A stretch of 64,000 bases of DNA from Thermomonas carbonis (GTDB lineage Bacteria > Pseudomonadota > Gammaproteobacteria > Xanthomonadales > Xanthomonadaceae), in NCBI RefSeq assembly GCF_014396975.1, contig NZ_CP060719.1, forward strand, positions 559,501 to 623,500, in the 5' to 3' direction. The notes beneath the pieces were generated by a model, which saw nothing but the letters and a program-made list of their open reading frames with translations, was not told where the DNA came from and did no database searches. Each line of letters opens with the position of its first letter. Positions within the stretch are counted from its first letter, which is position 1. Shown in pieces: positions 25,799 through 36,646 of this stretch. The translations under genes and the position numbers were made by a program.

Positions 25799-27936
25799 CT
25801 ATTTGGTTTGCAGCAGGTCCCGGCCGCCCGCAAGCAACCGGACTTCCCCGATTTCGACCGGCACCTCACTGGATCCGATCGCCAAGGTCATTCGGGCATG
25901 GGTCTCGTCGGCGGTGGCGATAAAGTCTCGTCGCACCTCCTGCCACCCGGGACCCAACTCCGTCCTGCCCCACAAACCGAGATTCTCCCAGCTCGGCCGA
26001 TCGAGCGTGATCGCATACTCCAGGGGCGGGCCCGGGCGGCCCGCGCGCGCAGTGCAAACGTGTACTCACGTCCGGCCTCCAGGGCAATTCCATCCAGTTG
26101 CAACTGGATCTCCCAGATGTCTTCGCCACTGGCCTGCACCCGCACGAGAAATGGCGTTTGCGGTACCGGAGAAACATGCTCCAACGAAGCCTGCGAAGGA
26201 TGCTCGGCCGAGAGCTTCCACTGCGGCTGAGCAAGTGACGCAGCGGCCGCAGCCAACTCGTCACCGGCAAGCTCGCGCAGTAACGGCGCGGTGGCGAATT
26301 CGATCGACTCGGTGCTTGCTCCAACCGACAGCGCCAGCGCCGCTGCAGTGTCGTCGCCGGTCGCCACGAAGTAACGACGCACCCTTTGCCACTCCGGGGT
26401 CAGCTGGATGTCTCCACGAAGACCGAGGTTATCGAAAGGAGCCGTTGCGCGATCAAGCGCGAATGTCAGTGGGCGCTGGCCCGATGCCCGTGCCACCATC
26501 TCGAACGCATAGGTGCGACCCTTGGTCGCGCGAATGTCGCCATGACGCACCACCGAACTCCGGACTTCTCGCGCGGGCGGTCCGACAAACTCGACCTTGA
26601 GGGTGTCGGTTGGTTGCGCCGGGTAGCGGATGAACAGCTTTCCGGCCCCCAGGCTCCGGTCCCACGATGAGTGCCATTCGCGCATCGGCGGATCGGCGAT
26701 GGCTGAGGGGGCGAGCAGCTCGGGCATGCCGGTCAGGTTCGACAACAGGGGGTCGGCGGCAATCGCGTGGGCGACCACCTGATGCCAGAGCGGTGCCGGA
26801 TGACCTTCGTTAGGGTGAAACGCCGTGCTCAGGCCGCCCACGTCCATGAGCTTCACGCCTGGAATCGCAGTGAAGGCCGCTTTGATTTCAGGGTCCGTTG
26901 GATCCAGCAGCACAATGATGAAAGGCACGCCGTGCTCGCGCGTGAGCGCCGCCATGGCCCGCACGAGTGCAATGGTCACAGCGACCTCTTTCTTATCCAG
27001 CTCGGGTCCTTCGGGCATCTTCGCCTGCGAACCGGGAACCATGCCAACCCAACTCAGCTCGCCGCTTTCCACCTCGAACCGTGGAATCTGGCGTGCCTTC
27101 GACTTGGAGAACCAGCTGGCTCGCAGGTAATTGCGCTGCCGGTGGTGATTGATCCACCCGTACAGGATTGCGCGCGGCTTGGTCTTCTCCGTGAGCAGGT
27201 TTTTCAGGACCAGATATGCCTGTGTCGTGCCCCAGCCGGACACGGAGAAATTGCGAACTTGCGCCGTCGGCCAGGCTTTTTGCGCAAGTAGCGCGGGATA
27301 GGCCTGCTGATCATCGACGCCAACGCCGAAGGTGAATGAGCAGCCGAGGAACCATATTTCGGGGCTGCCGGCCGGACGCGCGGGCAAACGGCGCCAACCT
27401 TCACCATCGATCGCGTAGCTGACCTTGAAATCCTGGTGGCTCTGACGAGAAACGGTGTTCGGCTTGTTGCTCCATCCAAAAAGCGGATCACCACGGACAT
27501 TGATTTCTGTCCATTCCGTTTCCGATTGCCACGAGACCATGCGCCCGTTCACGACCGTCAGATCGCCGGCATGCACCGGGTGATAGCCAGCTGAGAAAGC
27601 GATGATCATCGTCAGGACCGTGCTGTTCAGGACCAGCGCAAAATCGTTCCGCATCTTCCAGGCAGCAATCGCCAGCCCGGTGACGAGCAGCCCGGCCGCC
27701 CCGACGACCGCTGCGCCGAAACGAAACGAAGTCAAAGGGATGTTGACGGTCTCCACCCATTGCGCGATGGCCAGCAGCAGCAAGCCCTGGAGCAATGCGG
27801 TGACGCAGAGGCCGCGCCGGATTCTTTGTGTCGAATGGCTCACGGATTGGCGGCTCGTCGTCAGTCGCCGGTCCAAACAAAGTCGGTGAGCGGCGGTGGC
27901 TGGGTGGCAAGGGCAGGAATCGGTACGGTTGGGCAC
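25799..27936 (-). pseudogene. SGNH-like protein with two jelly-roll-like modules, one-base frameshift
   Basis: The frame opens at GTG 27936 (GTG 27843 is possible); two or three membrane helices, then an SGNH-like core: EIWFLGCSFTFGVGVDDQQ, FSVSGWGTTQAYL, and FHPNEGHPAPLWH with the catalytic-type His. Two copies of a beta module follow, the first marked FDNLGLRGDIQLTPEWQRV. The second is cut: after ALRARAARARP the written frame turns to nonsense and stops at 25888. The other frame resumes exactly with PLEYAITLDRPSWENLGLWG and ends at TAG 25799-25801. One extra G in the run at 26023-26026 would join them. The corrected stop lies 14 bp before the next start, as expected for an operon, so an assembly error is more likely than a real null allele. 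Confidence 0.72.
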
Positions 27937-28133
27937 GTGTAATGCAGCGTGCCACGCAGGAAGATGTATTAGCCGAGAGACCCCGGTTCGGCGAGCACGG
28001 CCAGCACGATCGCGTTGATCGCACTCAGGCGGATCGCGTTGTGCACGACGGTCAAGCGGATTCGCGCCGTGCGCTGGTCGTCGGCCCGTCGTGTATCGTG
28101 TCGGCTGTCTCGCTACTCGCCACGGCGTACGTC
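27937..28133. other. Intergenic stretch with a short unassigned open frame
   Basis: No gene is recognised. On the minus strand 27969-28080 reads openly as a hydrophobic peptide ending VVHNAIRLSAINAIVLAVLA then EPGSLG-stop, without an ATG; it could be the tail of a lost gene or chance. The stretch must hold the promoters of the DUF5989 gene (plus) and the SGNH gene (minus) if these are expressed. Confidence 0.3.
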
Positions 28134-28286
28134 ATGTTCGACTTGCTCTCCGACTTATGGGCGTACATGCGGACCCGCAGGAAATTCTGGCTGGCGCCGC
28201 TCATCATCGTGCTGATCCTGCTCGGCGCGTTGCTGGTCTTTGCCCAAGGCTCCGTGCTGGCGCCCTTCATCTATACCATTTTCTGA
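28134..28286 (+). CDS. DUF5989 small membrane protein
   Basis: 50 aa from ATG 28134: MFDLLSDLWAYMRTRRKFWL then a single hydrophobic helix (APLIIVLILLGALLVFAQGS) and the end LAPFIYTIF. This matches the DUF5989 family, small proteins that travel with carbamoyltransferase and SxtJ genes in polysaccharide and saxitoxin-type clusters. Expected length is about 50 aa, so it is intact. It is on the plus strand, pointing into SxtJ (stops 20 bp apart), whereas in the familiar cassette it follows SxtJ on the same strand; a local inversion is likely. No strong ribosome binding site was seen. Confidence 0.78.
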   Translation: MFDLLSDLWAYMRTRRKFWLAPLIIVLILLGALLVFAQGSVLAPFIYTIF

Positions 28287-28305
28287 AACGCGGCTGCCGC
28301 GTCCG

Positions 28306-28716
28306 TCAGAACGGGCGCGTCAGGTCCTTGGCGGGGTCCTTCGAGGTGACAGGTACGCGATAGCTCGCGGCACTTGCATCACGTCCCCGGGCGATGCCGT
28401 GCCGCCCCAGCAACCGCATCAGCGCACCCAGAGGCACGACTAGAAGGAAGAACACCGCTCCTAGCAGCAGTCGCGTGTTGATCCACCCCAAGACATTGCC
28501 GACCCGCATCCAGCCACGATGCATGGGGGCGAGCGACCGTGGCCACGTCGCGGCGAGCAGCACCAGCAGGGCGGCGATGCCGACAGGCCACCACGGAATC
28601 TCCCGGCTGTAGAGCAAGGGCAGCAGCAGGCAGAACACCACGACCAAGGCGACGGCGAGGATCGCGCCGAACCAGCGCAGCTCGCGATCGGTGAGCTGCG
28701 GCGTGTGCTCAGTCAA
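28306..28716 (-). CDS. SxtJ family membrane protein
   Basis: 136 aa from TTG 28716, selected because AGGAG lies seven bases upstream and the start overlaps the carbamoyltransferase stop by 8 bp; an in-frame ATG at 28743 is the alternative. Sequence: LTDRELRWFGAILAVAL, then helices around VFCLLLPLLY, WPVGIAALLVLLAATW and LGAVFFLLVVPLGALMRLLG, the three-to-four helix layout of SxtJ. It ends in a basic tail (VTSKDPAKDLTRPF). SxtJ proteins accompany carbamoyltransferases of the NodU/SxtI type; their role is unknown, perhaps membrane docking of the transferase. It is translationally coupled to the carbamoyltransferase. Confidence 0.82.
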   Translation of the reverse strand: MTEHTPQLTDRELRWFGAILAVALVVVFCLLLPLLYSREIPWWPVGIAALLVLLAATWPRSLAPMHRGWMRVGNVLGWINTRLLLGAVFFLLVVPLGALMRLLGRHGIARGRDASAASYRVPVTSKDPAKDLTRPF

Positions 28717-30547
28717 GTTCGAACTCCTGCTGCCAACGCTCATCCTTCGCCACGGGGGGCTGAGCGGCCTTCCGCATCACGCAGTTGCCTACCACCAGCT
28801 GGTCAATCTCGGTGCGCATGAAGCAGCGGTAGGCATCCTCCGGCGTGCAGACGATCGGCTCGCCGCGCACGTTGAACGACGTGTTGATCAGCACCGCGCA
28901 ACCGGTTTCCTCATGAAAGGCATCGAGCAACGCATGGAACCGCGCATTGTCCTCGCGCGTGACGGTCTGCACGCGCGCCGAGTAGTCGACGTGGGTGATC
29001 GCGGGCAGCGTGGAGCGACGCTGCATCAGCTTGTCGATGCCGAACTTCGCTTCGTGCGCGGCATCGGCCAGGCGCAACGCCGGTTGCACGGGGGCGACCA
29101 GCAGCATGTACGGGCTGTCGGTATCGAGCTCGAAGTACTCGTTGACGCGATCGCGCATCACCGCTGGCGCGAACGGCCGGAACGACTCCCGATACTTGAT
29201 CTTGAGGTTCATCGTCCGTTGCATGCCGGGGTTGCGCGGGTCGCCCAGGATCGAACGGTTGCCGAGCGCGCGCGGCCCGAATTCCATGCGTCCCTGGAAC
29301 CACGCCACCACCTCACCCGTGCCGAGCGCACGCGCGGTGTCCGCATACAACGTGGCATCGTCCACTTCAGTGAATACCGCGCCGGCGGACGTCAACCGCG
29401 TCCTGATCTCCGTTGCCGAATATGCGGGACCGAGACAGGAACCCTGCATCGCATCGCCTGGTTGCACGGTTCGCGGCGCGCGCAGATGGTCGTGCCATGC
29501 ACACAACGCCGCACCAAGCGCGCTGCCCGCGTCGCCGGCCGCGGGTTGAACCCAGATGCGCTCGAACGGACCTTCACGCAGCAGGCGGCCGTTGGCCACG
29601 CAGTTCAGGGCCACCCCGCCCCCCATGCAGAGGTCGCGCATGCCGGTTTCCCGCGCCACCGTCCGGGCGATCCGCAGCACGACCTCCTCCGTCACCTGCT
29701 GGATCGAGCGCGCGAGGTCCATGTGTCGCTGGTCCAGCGGCGACTCCGCGCGGCGCGGCGACCCGCCCAGCAGCGCATCGAAGTGCGCGTTGGTCATCGT
29801 GAGGCCCGTGGCGAAGTCGAAGTACTTCATGTCGAGCCGGAACGTGCCGTCGTCCTTCAGGTCGAGCAGGTGCTCCTGGATCAGCGCCGCGTAGCGCGGC
29901 TCGCCATAGGGAGCGAGCCCCATCAGCTTGTACTCGCCCGAATTGACCTTGAAGCCGCAGTAATAGGTGAACGCGGAATACAGAAGCCCCAGTGAATGCG
30001 GGAACCGCAGCTCCCACGCTGGTTTGAGGCCATCACGCGTGCCGGTCCACACCGAGGTGGTGGCCCATTCGCCGACGCCGTCGAGGCAGATGACGGCGGC
30101 CTCCTCGAAGGGGCTGGGGTAGAACGCCGCGGCTGCATGGGCCTGGTGATGCTCGGTAAACAGCAGGGGCGGCAACTTGGCGGATCCGCCACCAGGCATC
30201 AGTTCCAGTTCCTTGCGCAACAGCCGTTTCAGGTAGAGCTTTTCCTTGAGCCAGACGGGCATCGCCTGCAGGAACGACGCGATGCCGCGCGGGCTGTACG
30301 CGAGGTAGGTTTCAAGCAGCCGCTCGAATTTCAGCAGCGGCTTGTCGTAGAACACCACGTGATCGACATCGCCCAAGCCGATGCCCGCGGCTTCAAGGCA
30401 ATAGCGGGTGGCTTGGCGGGGGAACCGCGCGTCGTGCTTCTTGCGGCTGAAGCGCTCCTCCTGCGCGGCTGCCACGATGCGGCCATCCTCGATCAGCGCC
30501 GCCGCGCTGTCGTGATAGAATGCCGAGATCCCAAGGATGCGGGTCAC
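28709..30547 (-). CDS. Carbamoyltransferase, NodU/CmcH/SxtI family
   Basis: 612 aa from GTG 30547. N-terminal kinase-like (ASKHA) half: ILGISAFYHDSAAALIEDG, AAQEERFSRKKHDARFP, FTEHHQAHAAAAFYPSPF (metal-binding His cluster), GGGVALNCVANGRL. The C-terminal YrdC-like domain starts near residue 440: RMEFGPRALGNRSILGDPR, FNVRGEPIVCTPEDAYRCF. Both halves are complete, so the enzyme should be active: it moves a carbamoyl group from carbamoyl phosphate via carbamoyl-AMP to a hydroxyl, here presumably of a surface glycan. Its GTGA start overlaps the stop of the O-antigen-ligase-like fragment, and its stop overlaps SxtJ: one coupled unit. Confidence 0.92.
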   Translation of the reverse strand: MTRILGISAFYHDSAAALIEDGRIVAAAQEERFSRKKHDARFPRQATRYCLEAAGIGLGDVDHVVFYDKPLLKFERLLETYLAYSPRGIASFLQAMPVWLKEKLYLKRLLRKELELMPGGGSAKLPPLLFTEHHQAHAAAAFYPSPFEEAAVICLDGVGEWATTSVWTGTRDGLKPAWELRFPHSLGLLYSAFTYYCGFKVNSGEYKLMGLAPYGEPRYAALIQEHLLDLKDDGTFRLDMKYFDFATGLTMTNAHFDALLGGSPRRAESPLDQRHMDLARSIQQVTEEVVLRIARTVARETGMRDLCMGGGVALNCVANGRLLREGPFERIWVQPAAGDAGSALGAALCAWHDHLRAPRTVQPGDAMQGSCLGPAYSATEIRTRLTSAGAVFTEVDDATLYADTARALGTGEVVAWFQGRMEFGPRALGNRSILGDPRNPGMQRTMNLKIKYRESFRPFAPAVMRDRVNEYFELDTDSPYMLLVAPVQPALRLADAAHEAKFGIDKLMQRRSTLPAITHVDYSARVQTVTREDNARFHALLDAFHEETGCAVLINTSFNVRGEPIVCTPEDAYRCFMRTEIDQLVVGNCVMRKAAQPPVAKDERWQQEFELD

Positions 30548-30930
30548 GGGCGAAGGTCTCCGTCGCTGCTGCGGATGCGCGTGACCGGCCGCGCATGCGA
30601 GCGCAATCCGCACGCGCAGGAATAGATGCCGAACACCGCTTGAGCCAGCGCCGGCAGTCCGTTCTCCGCTAGCCGCTCGATCCAGATGTTCTCGTTCCTT
30701 GCAATGACGCCGCAGAAAGCGTCGACCTTGCTGGTGCCGGGCAGTTCGGCGTCGGAGCGGCTGAAGACACACTCGCCGTAGGCGCGCGGGCCCACGCCGA
30801 ACCACGGATGCCGGTCCCAGACCGAAAGCCCCTGCTGACTGATCGACAAGCGATCGGTGCCCGATGTGGACTCGTCCGTGATGTCGTGACTCCAAGTGGT
30901 TCGCCGGCAAGAGGCACTTCGCCGAATATC
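30544..30930 (-). pseudogene. C-terminal fragment of an O-antigen ligase/polymerase-like gene
   Basis: From about 30930 down to TGA 30544 the frame reads DRLSISQQGLSVWDRHPWFGVGPRAYGE, given in parts: GLSVWDRHPWFGVGP, then NENIWIERLAENGLPALAQA and a short basic tail. The W-x-x-HPxxGVG and HNxW-like/ENIWIERLAE-GL patterns are the C-terminal periplasmic loop and last helix of the WaaL/Wzy family. The ~10 membrane helices that should precede it are missing; upstream sequence is island-edge DNA with the IS91 remnant, and the open frame continuing into it to 31098 is chance. The fragment's stop overlaps the carbamoyltransferase start (GTGA), showing that it was once the upstream gene of the same operon. 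Confidence 0.68.
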
Positions 30931-31059
30931 TGGCGCGTACAGGAAATTCAAACACCCTTCTAGGCCAGTCTGGCGGGTAGGCGGCGGTCGCACAAGCGCC
31001 GGTTTGGTGGCGGATCGGACGTCTGTGCGCGGGATTTCGGGATTTCGGGGCGGTGCCGC

Positions 31060-31290
31060 TTCGTGGTGTTGGCGATTATCCGCACCGTGCCGCTGCAATA
31101 GGTGGAGGTGCTCACGTCGATGCCGAACACGCGCTTGAGGCGTTGCGCCCCGGTCATCGCGCGGCGCTTTTCATCGGGGGTGCGGTGGCGCGCGATGGTG
31201 CCGGCCAGCTGCGCAACTGCGCGCACGGCGGCGCGCGGGCAAGGCGCAGGCGCGGCCTGCGCTGCGGTTGCTGCACGTTCGTCTCGTACA
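31060..31290 (-). mobile_element. Decayed IS91-family transposase C-terminus
   Basis: The minus-strand frame reads RHRTPDEKRRAMTGAQRLKR, then VFGIDVSTSTYCSGTVRIIA. This is the end of the IS91/Y2-transposase family, whose usual form is W-AQRLKRVFxIDIETCxxCGGxVRIIA followed by about 30 residues. Here the first Cys of the CxxC knuckle is lost, Gly replaces Trp, and the reading frame leaves the family pattern after the IIAN. No catalytic tyrosine region or terminal hairpin was identified. It lies about 110 bp beyond the groL stop at the island edge, and is probably a relic of the element that brought the island or recombined it. Confidence 0.65.
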
Positions 31291-31351
31291 CGCCATCCGT
31301 GATCGGATACGACATCGACGCGGCGCAGTGCAGGGATCGGCTGCAAAGAAA

Positions 31352-31373
31352 AACCCCGCCTTGCGGCGGGGTT
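31352..31373 (-). terminator. Rho-independent terminator of groL
   Basis: AACCCCGCC-TTGC-GGCGGGGTT, a perfect 9-bp stem with a 4-nt loop; on the minus strand it is followed by TTTTTC. It starts about 33 bp after the groL stop. It differs in sequence from the hairpin behind the displaced groL tail at 23680. Confidence 0.88.
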
Positions 31374-31405
31374 CTCTGTGAGCATGTTGCAGTGGAAAGG
31401 CTCGA

Positions 31406-33076
<1,671 letters not shown>

Positions 33077-33150
33077 TCAATCCGCCGCCCTGGAATGGGG
33101 ATGTCTCGATGGCGGGCCGAAACCCGCCGTGCAAAGGAAACGACGCGCGA

Positions 33151-33438
33151 TCAGAGGATCGCGAAGATGTCGTCTTCCTTGACCACCAGCAGGTCGGTGC
33201 CGTCCAGCTTCACTTCCGTGCCGCTGTACTTGCCGAACAGGACCTTGTCGCCGACCTTCACCTGCGGGGTGCGCAGCTGGCCGTTGTCCAGCACCTTGCC
33301 GCCGCCCACGGCGATGACTTCGCCCTTGATCGGCTTCTCGGTGGCCGAATCCGGGATCACGATCCCGCCGGCGGACAATTTCTCTTCTTCCATGCGCTTG
33401 ATGACCACGCGGTCGTACAGCGGCTTGATGTTGGACAT
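33151..33438 (-). CDS. groS: Co-chaperonin GroES
   Basis: 95 aa from ATG 33438. [20 protein letters not shown], the mobile-loop segment [19 protein letters not shown], then [20 protein letters not shown] and the end [10 protein letters not shown]. It forms the heptameric lid of GroEL. First gene of the groESL operon; a CIRCE operator overlapping a promoter-like sequence lies about 50 bp upstream (33486-33512), so the operon is expected to be repressed by HrcA until heat stress. Divergent from dsbD. Confidence 0.98.
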   Translation of the reverse strand: MSNIKPLYDRVVIKRMEEEKLSAGGIVIPDSATEKPIKGEVIAVGGGKVLDNGQLRTPQVKVGDKVLFGKYSGTEVKLDGTDLLVVKEDDIFAIL

Positions 33439-33485
33439 TGGCAACCTCGGTAAATGGTTGATTGACAGGGGAAAACCCGGCGATT

Positions 33486-33512
33486 TTAGCAGTCGCCAAG
33501 GGCGAGTGCCAA
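33486..33512 (-). promoter_or_regulatory. CIRCE (HrcA) operator overlapping the groESL promoter
   Basis: On the minus strand: TTGGCACTC-N9-GACTGCTAA, against the consensus TTAGCACTC-N9-GAGTGCTAA: one mismatch per arm and the exact 9-bp spacer. The same bases hold a sigma-70-like pair, TTGGCA and TAAAAT 18 bp apart, so HrcA binding would block the promoter directly. Confidence 0.88.
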
Positions 33513-33693
33513 ACCGCGGACGACGAAACCGGGCGAACCCGGGATGCCACGGAGATGGGGCAGCGCCCGGCCCTTTCAAGGGCGGGCGGCGAAATCCGCT
33601 GGAACCGCTGAGGCGGCACGCGGTCGAAAGCCGGCCTCCTGCCCCTGTGCGCGCAGCGGCTCCCCCGCCAAGCCCGCCCGGTAAACTGATGCG

Positions 33694-36045
33694 ATGACCG
33701 CACTCCCCACTCGCCTGCGTCGCTGGCTGGCCGCCCTTGTCCTGCTCGCCGTGCTGCCGGCTGCCGCGCTGCCCGCTTTCGCAGACGATCTCGAATTGCC
33801 GCCGGTCGACGAGGTCTTCGTGCTGTCCGCGCAGGCCACCGCCCGCGACCGCATCGAGGTGCGCTGGCAGATCGCCGACAAGTACTACCTCTACCGGCAT
33901 CGCACCTCGGTCAAGGCCGATGCGGCCTTCACCAGCGCGACGCTGGCCCTGCCCAAGGGCAAGGCCTATCGCGACGAGTTCTTCGGCGATGTCGAAACTT
34001 ACCGCCAGCAACTGGTCGGCACGCTCACCGGCGTCCCGGCGAATGGCGCGACCACCGCCACCCTGACGGTGAAATACCAGGGCTGCGCCGATGCCGGCAT
34101 CTGCTATCCGCCGCAGACGCGCACCCTCAAAGTGCTGCTTCCTCCGCCCGAATCTGGGGGTGAAGACACTTGGGCCGGGTATGCAGGCAATAACCGGCCA
34201 ATCCGCCAGCTCATTCCCACCGGGGGAAATCCTGGTGCCACCGATGCCCTGCCCCTGCCTGCGGAGCAAGCCTTCACCACCGAGGTCATCGCCGGCGACG
34301 GCAATACACTGCTGTTGCGGCTGACCCCGGCGCGCGGCTACTACCTTTACCGCGACAAACTGTCGGTGAAGCTGGAGGCCGGCAAGGGCCTGTCCGCTGC
34401 GCTGCCGCCGGCATCGAAACTGCCGAAGGCGAAGCCCTATCGCGACGAACATTTCGGCAACGTCGCGGTGTATTTCGACCAGGTCGAGATCGCGGTGCCG
34501 GTGGCGCGGACGGTGGCCGATGCCACCAGGGGCACGCTGGTGCTGGACCTGCAGGGCTGCCAGGACGGCGGCATCTGCTATCCCCCGATGAACCGGCGGC
34601 TGGCGGTGTCGTTGCCTGCGGGCAAGATCACGCCCGCAGTCTCGAGCGAATCAGGCACAGCGGTCACCCGAGCTGCCGCTTTCGACGACAGCATTGATCC
34701 AGGCGCGGCAAGCGATGCGCCGATCGCAACAGCGATTTCGACCGACGATGCCACTGCCGTCGACCGCGACACCGCACCACCCACTGACGCCGAACGCACG
34801 CCCCCGCCGCAGCAACAGACCCACGGCCTGCTTGTTTCGCTGCTGCTGGCCCTGTTCGGCGGCCTGATCCTCAACCTGATGCCCTGCGTGTTGCCGGTGC
34901 TGTCGCTGAAAGCCTTGTCGCTGGCCCAGAGCGGTGCAAGCCGCGAAAGCGCGCGACGTCACGCACTGGCTTACACCGCCGGGGTGATGGTCAGCTTCGC
35001 TGCGCTGGGCGCGCTGGCGCTGGCCTTGCGCAAGGCCGGCCTGGCACTGGGCTGGGGCTTCCAGTTGCAGCAGCCGCTGGTCGTTGCACTGCTTGCGCTG
35101 GTGGTCTTCGCCTTCGGCCTGAGCCTGTCCGGCCTGTGGTACGCCAATGTCGGCATCGGCCAGCGCGGCAGCGCGCTGGTGCAACGCGACGGCGTCTCCG
35201 GCGATTTCTTCACCGGCGTGCTGGCGGTGGTGCTTGCCACGCCGTGCACGGCTCCATTCATGGGTGCGGCGCTTGGCTATGCGTTCACCGGCCCGACCGT
35301 CGGCGGGATGCTGGTGTTCCTGATGCTGGGCTTGGGCCTGGCCTTGCCATTCCTGTTGATCGGCTTCGTCCCCGCCTTCGCGCGCTTGCTGCCGAAGCCG
35401 GGCGCATGGATGGAAACGCTGAAGCAGTTGCTTGCATTCCCGATGTACGCCACCGCCGCGTGGCTGGTCTGGGTGCTGGCCAAGCAACGCGGCGCGGATG
35501 CCGCCGGGCTGTGGATGGCGGCGGCGATCGCGCTGGCGCTGGGTGCGTGGGCATGGACGCGGCTGCGGAGCGGCGGCGGGCATGGCTGGCTTGTGGTCGC
35601 CCTGGTCGCGCTGCTCGGCACTGGCTGGCCGCTGCTGAAACTGCACCAGTTGCCGAAGGCGCAGCCGACAGGCGCGGCAACCCACAGCGGCATCGCCAGC
35701 GTCGCGTTTTCGGAACAGGCGCTGGCCGACCTGCGCGCGCAGGGCCGGGTCGTCTTCGTCAACATGACCGCGGACTGGTGCGTGAGCTGCAAAGCCAACG
35801 AGAAGACCGTGTTCGCCCGCGACGGCTTCCGCAATGCGTTGGAATCAGCCGATGCGGTGTACATGGTCGGCGACTACACCGACGTCGATCCCGCCATCAC
35901 CGCCTACCTTGAGCGACACAAGGCTGTGGGCGTGCCGCTCTACGTGGTCTATCCGCGCAGCGGCGGCGAAGGCGCGATCCTGCCGGTGATCCTGACTCCG
36001 GGCATCGCTGAAGCTGCGTTGGCGCAGGCCGCGAGCGGCCGCTGA
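33694..36045 (+). CDS. dsbD: Thiol:disulfide interchange protein DsbD with duplicated alpha domain
   Basis: 783 aa, longer than the usual ~570-600. A signal peptide ([14 protein letters not shown]) is followed by two tandem DsbD-alpha immunoglobulin-like domains: [15 protein letters not shown] start as [14 protein letters not shown] with [10 protein letters not shown] near residue 130, and [15 protein letters not shown] with [10 protein letters not shown] near 288. A Pro/Thr-rich linker leads to the eight-helix beta domain with [11 protein letters not shown] (~397) and TPCTAPFMG (~518). The C-terminal thioredoxin domain has [10 protein letters not shown] (~695). DsbD takes electrons from cytosolic thioredoxin across the inner membrane to periplasmic DsbC, CcmG and others. 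Its TGA overlaps the next ATG (TGATG). Confidence 0.93.
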   Translation: MTALPTRLRRWLAALVLLAVLPAAALPAFADDLELPPVDEVFVLSAQATARDRIEVRWQIADKYYLYRHRTSVKADAAFTSATLALPKGKAYRDEFFGDVETYRQQLVGTLTGVPANGATTATLTVKYQGCADAGICYPPQTRTLKVLLPPPESGGEDTWAGYAGNNRPIRQLIPTGGNPGATDALPLPAEQAFTTEVIAGDGNTLLLRLTPARGYYLYRDKLSVKLEAGKGLSAALPPASKLPKAKPYRDEHFGNVAVYFDQVEIAVPVARTVADATRGTLVLDLQGCQDGGICYPPMNRRLAVSLPAGKITPAVSSESGTAVTRAAAFDDSIDPGAASDAPIATAISTDDATAVDRDTAPPTDAERTPPPQQQTHGLLVSLLLALFGGLILNLMPCVLPVLSLKALSLAQSGASRESARRHALAYTAGVMVSFAALGALALALRKAGLALGWGFQLQQPLVVALLALVVFAFGLSLSGLWYANVGIGQRGSALVQRDGVSGDFFTGVLAVVLATPCTAPFMGAALGYAFTGPTVGGMLVFLMLGLGLALPFLLIGFVPAFARLLPKPGAWMETLKQLLAFPMYATAAWLVWVLAKQRGADAAGLWMAAAIALALGAWAWTRLRSGGGHGWLVVALVALLGTGWPLLKLHQLPKAQPTGAATHSGIASVAFSEQALADLRAQGRVVFVNMTADWCVSCKANEKTVFARDGFRNALESADAVYMVGDYTDVDPAITAYLERHKAVGVPLYVVYPRSGGEGAILPVILTPGIAEAALAQAASGR

Positions 36046-36646
36046 TGCCGTCGAACAAACTGATCCTGGTCGTTGCCCTGCTGGGCGCATTGGCCGGTAC
36101 GGCCGCAAGCCTGTACTTCGAACCCACCATCGCCGCCCGTCTGGCGGGCACCGAACTGGGACAGCGCGTGCTCGGCGCGGTGCTGGAAGCGAAAGCGCCA
36201 GCACCAACTACTGGCGTGATCATCGCCAAACGTGGCGATATCGTGCCGACAATGACGCTCGCGACCCTCGATGGCACGCAGGCGGAGATCCCGACCGCCT
36301 GGGCCGGCAAGACGACTCTGGTCAATTTCTGGGCCAGCTGGTGCGCGCCCTGCCTGAAAGAGATGCCGGAACTGCAGGCATACGCAGACGAACAGGCAGC
36401 GAATGGCACGCAAGTCGTCGGCATCGCGTTGGATGATGCAGCCTCCGCGCGGGCCATGATGGAACGACTCGGTGTTACCTACGCCAACCTTATGGCCCCC
36501 CCGGCCCCGCAGATGCCAGCGTCCGCCTGGGCAATCCCGCGGGCGTGCTGCCCTACTCCGTGCTGGTGTCCGCGGATGGGCGCGTGCTCAGAACCAAGAT
36601 CGGGCCTTTCGAAGACGAAGCCGACATCGCTGCCTGGGCGCAGTGA
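36045..36646 (+). pseudogene. TlpA-like thioredoxin, frame broken at a C7 run
   Basis: Start ATG 36045 overlaps the dsbD stop. A membrane anchor (LILVVALLGALAGTAASLYF) is followed by a TlpA/ResA fold: TTLVNFWASWCAPCLKEMPE with the WCAPC active site, and GTQVVGIALDDAASARAMME. After YANLMAPP the written frame loses the fold. One extra C in the C7 run at 36496-36502 restores GPADASVRLGNPAGVLPYSV with the cis-Pro, then LVSADGRVLRTKIGPFEDEA and stop TGA 36644-36646. The protein would then be a normal ~200-residue periplasmic thiol reductase fed by DsbD. Either the base is missing in the assembly or the gene switches at the run; the same kind of fault recurs elsewhere here. Confidence 0.85.
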
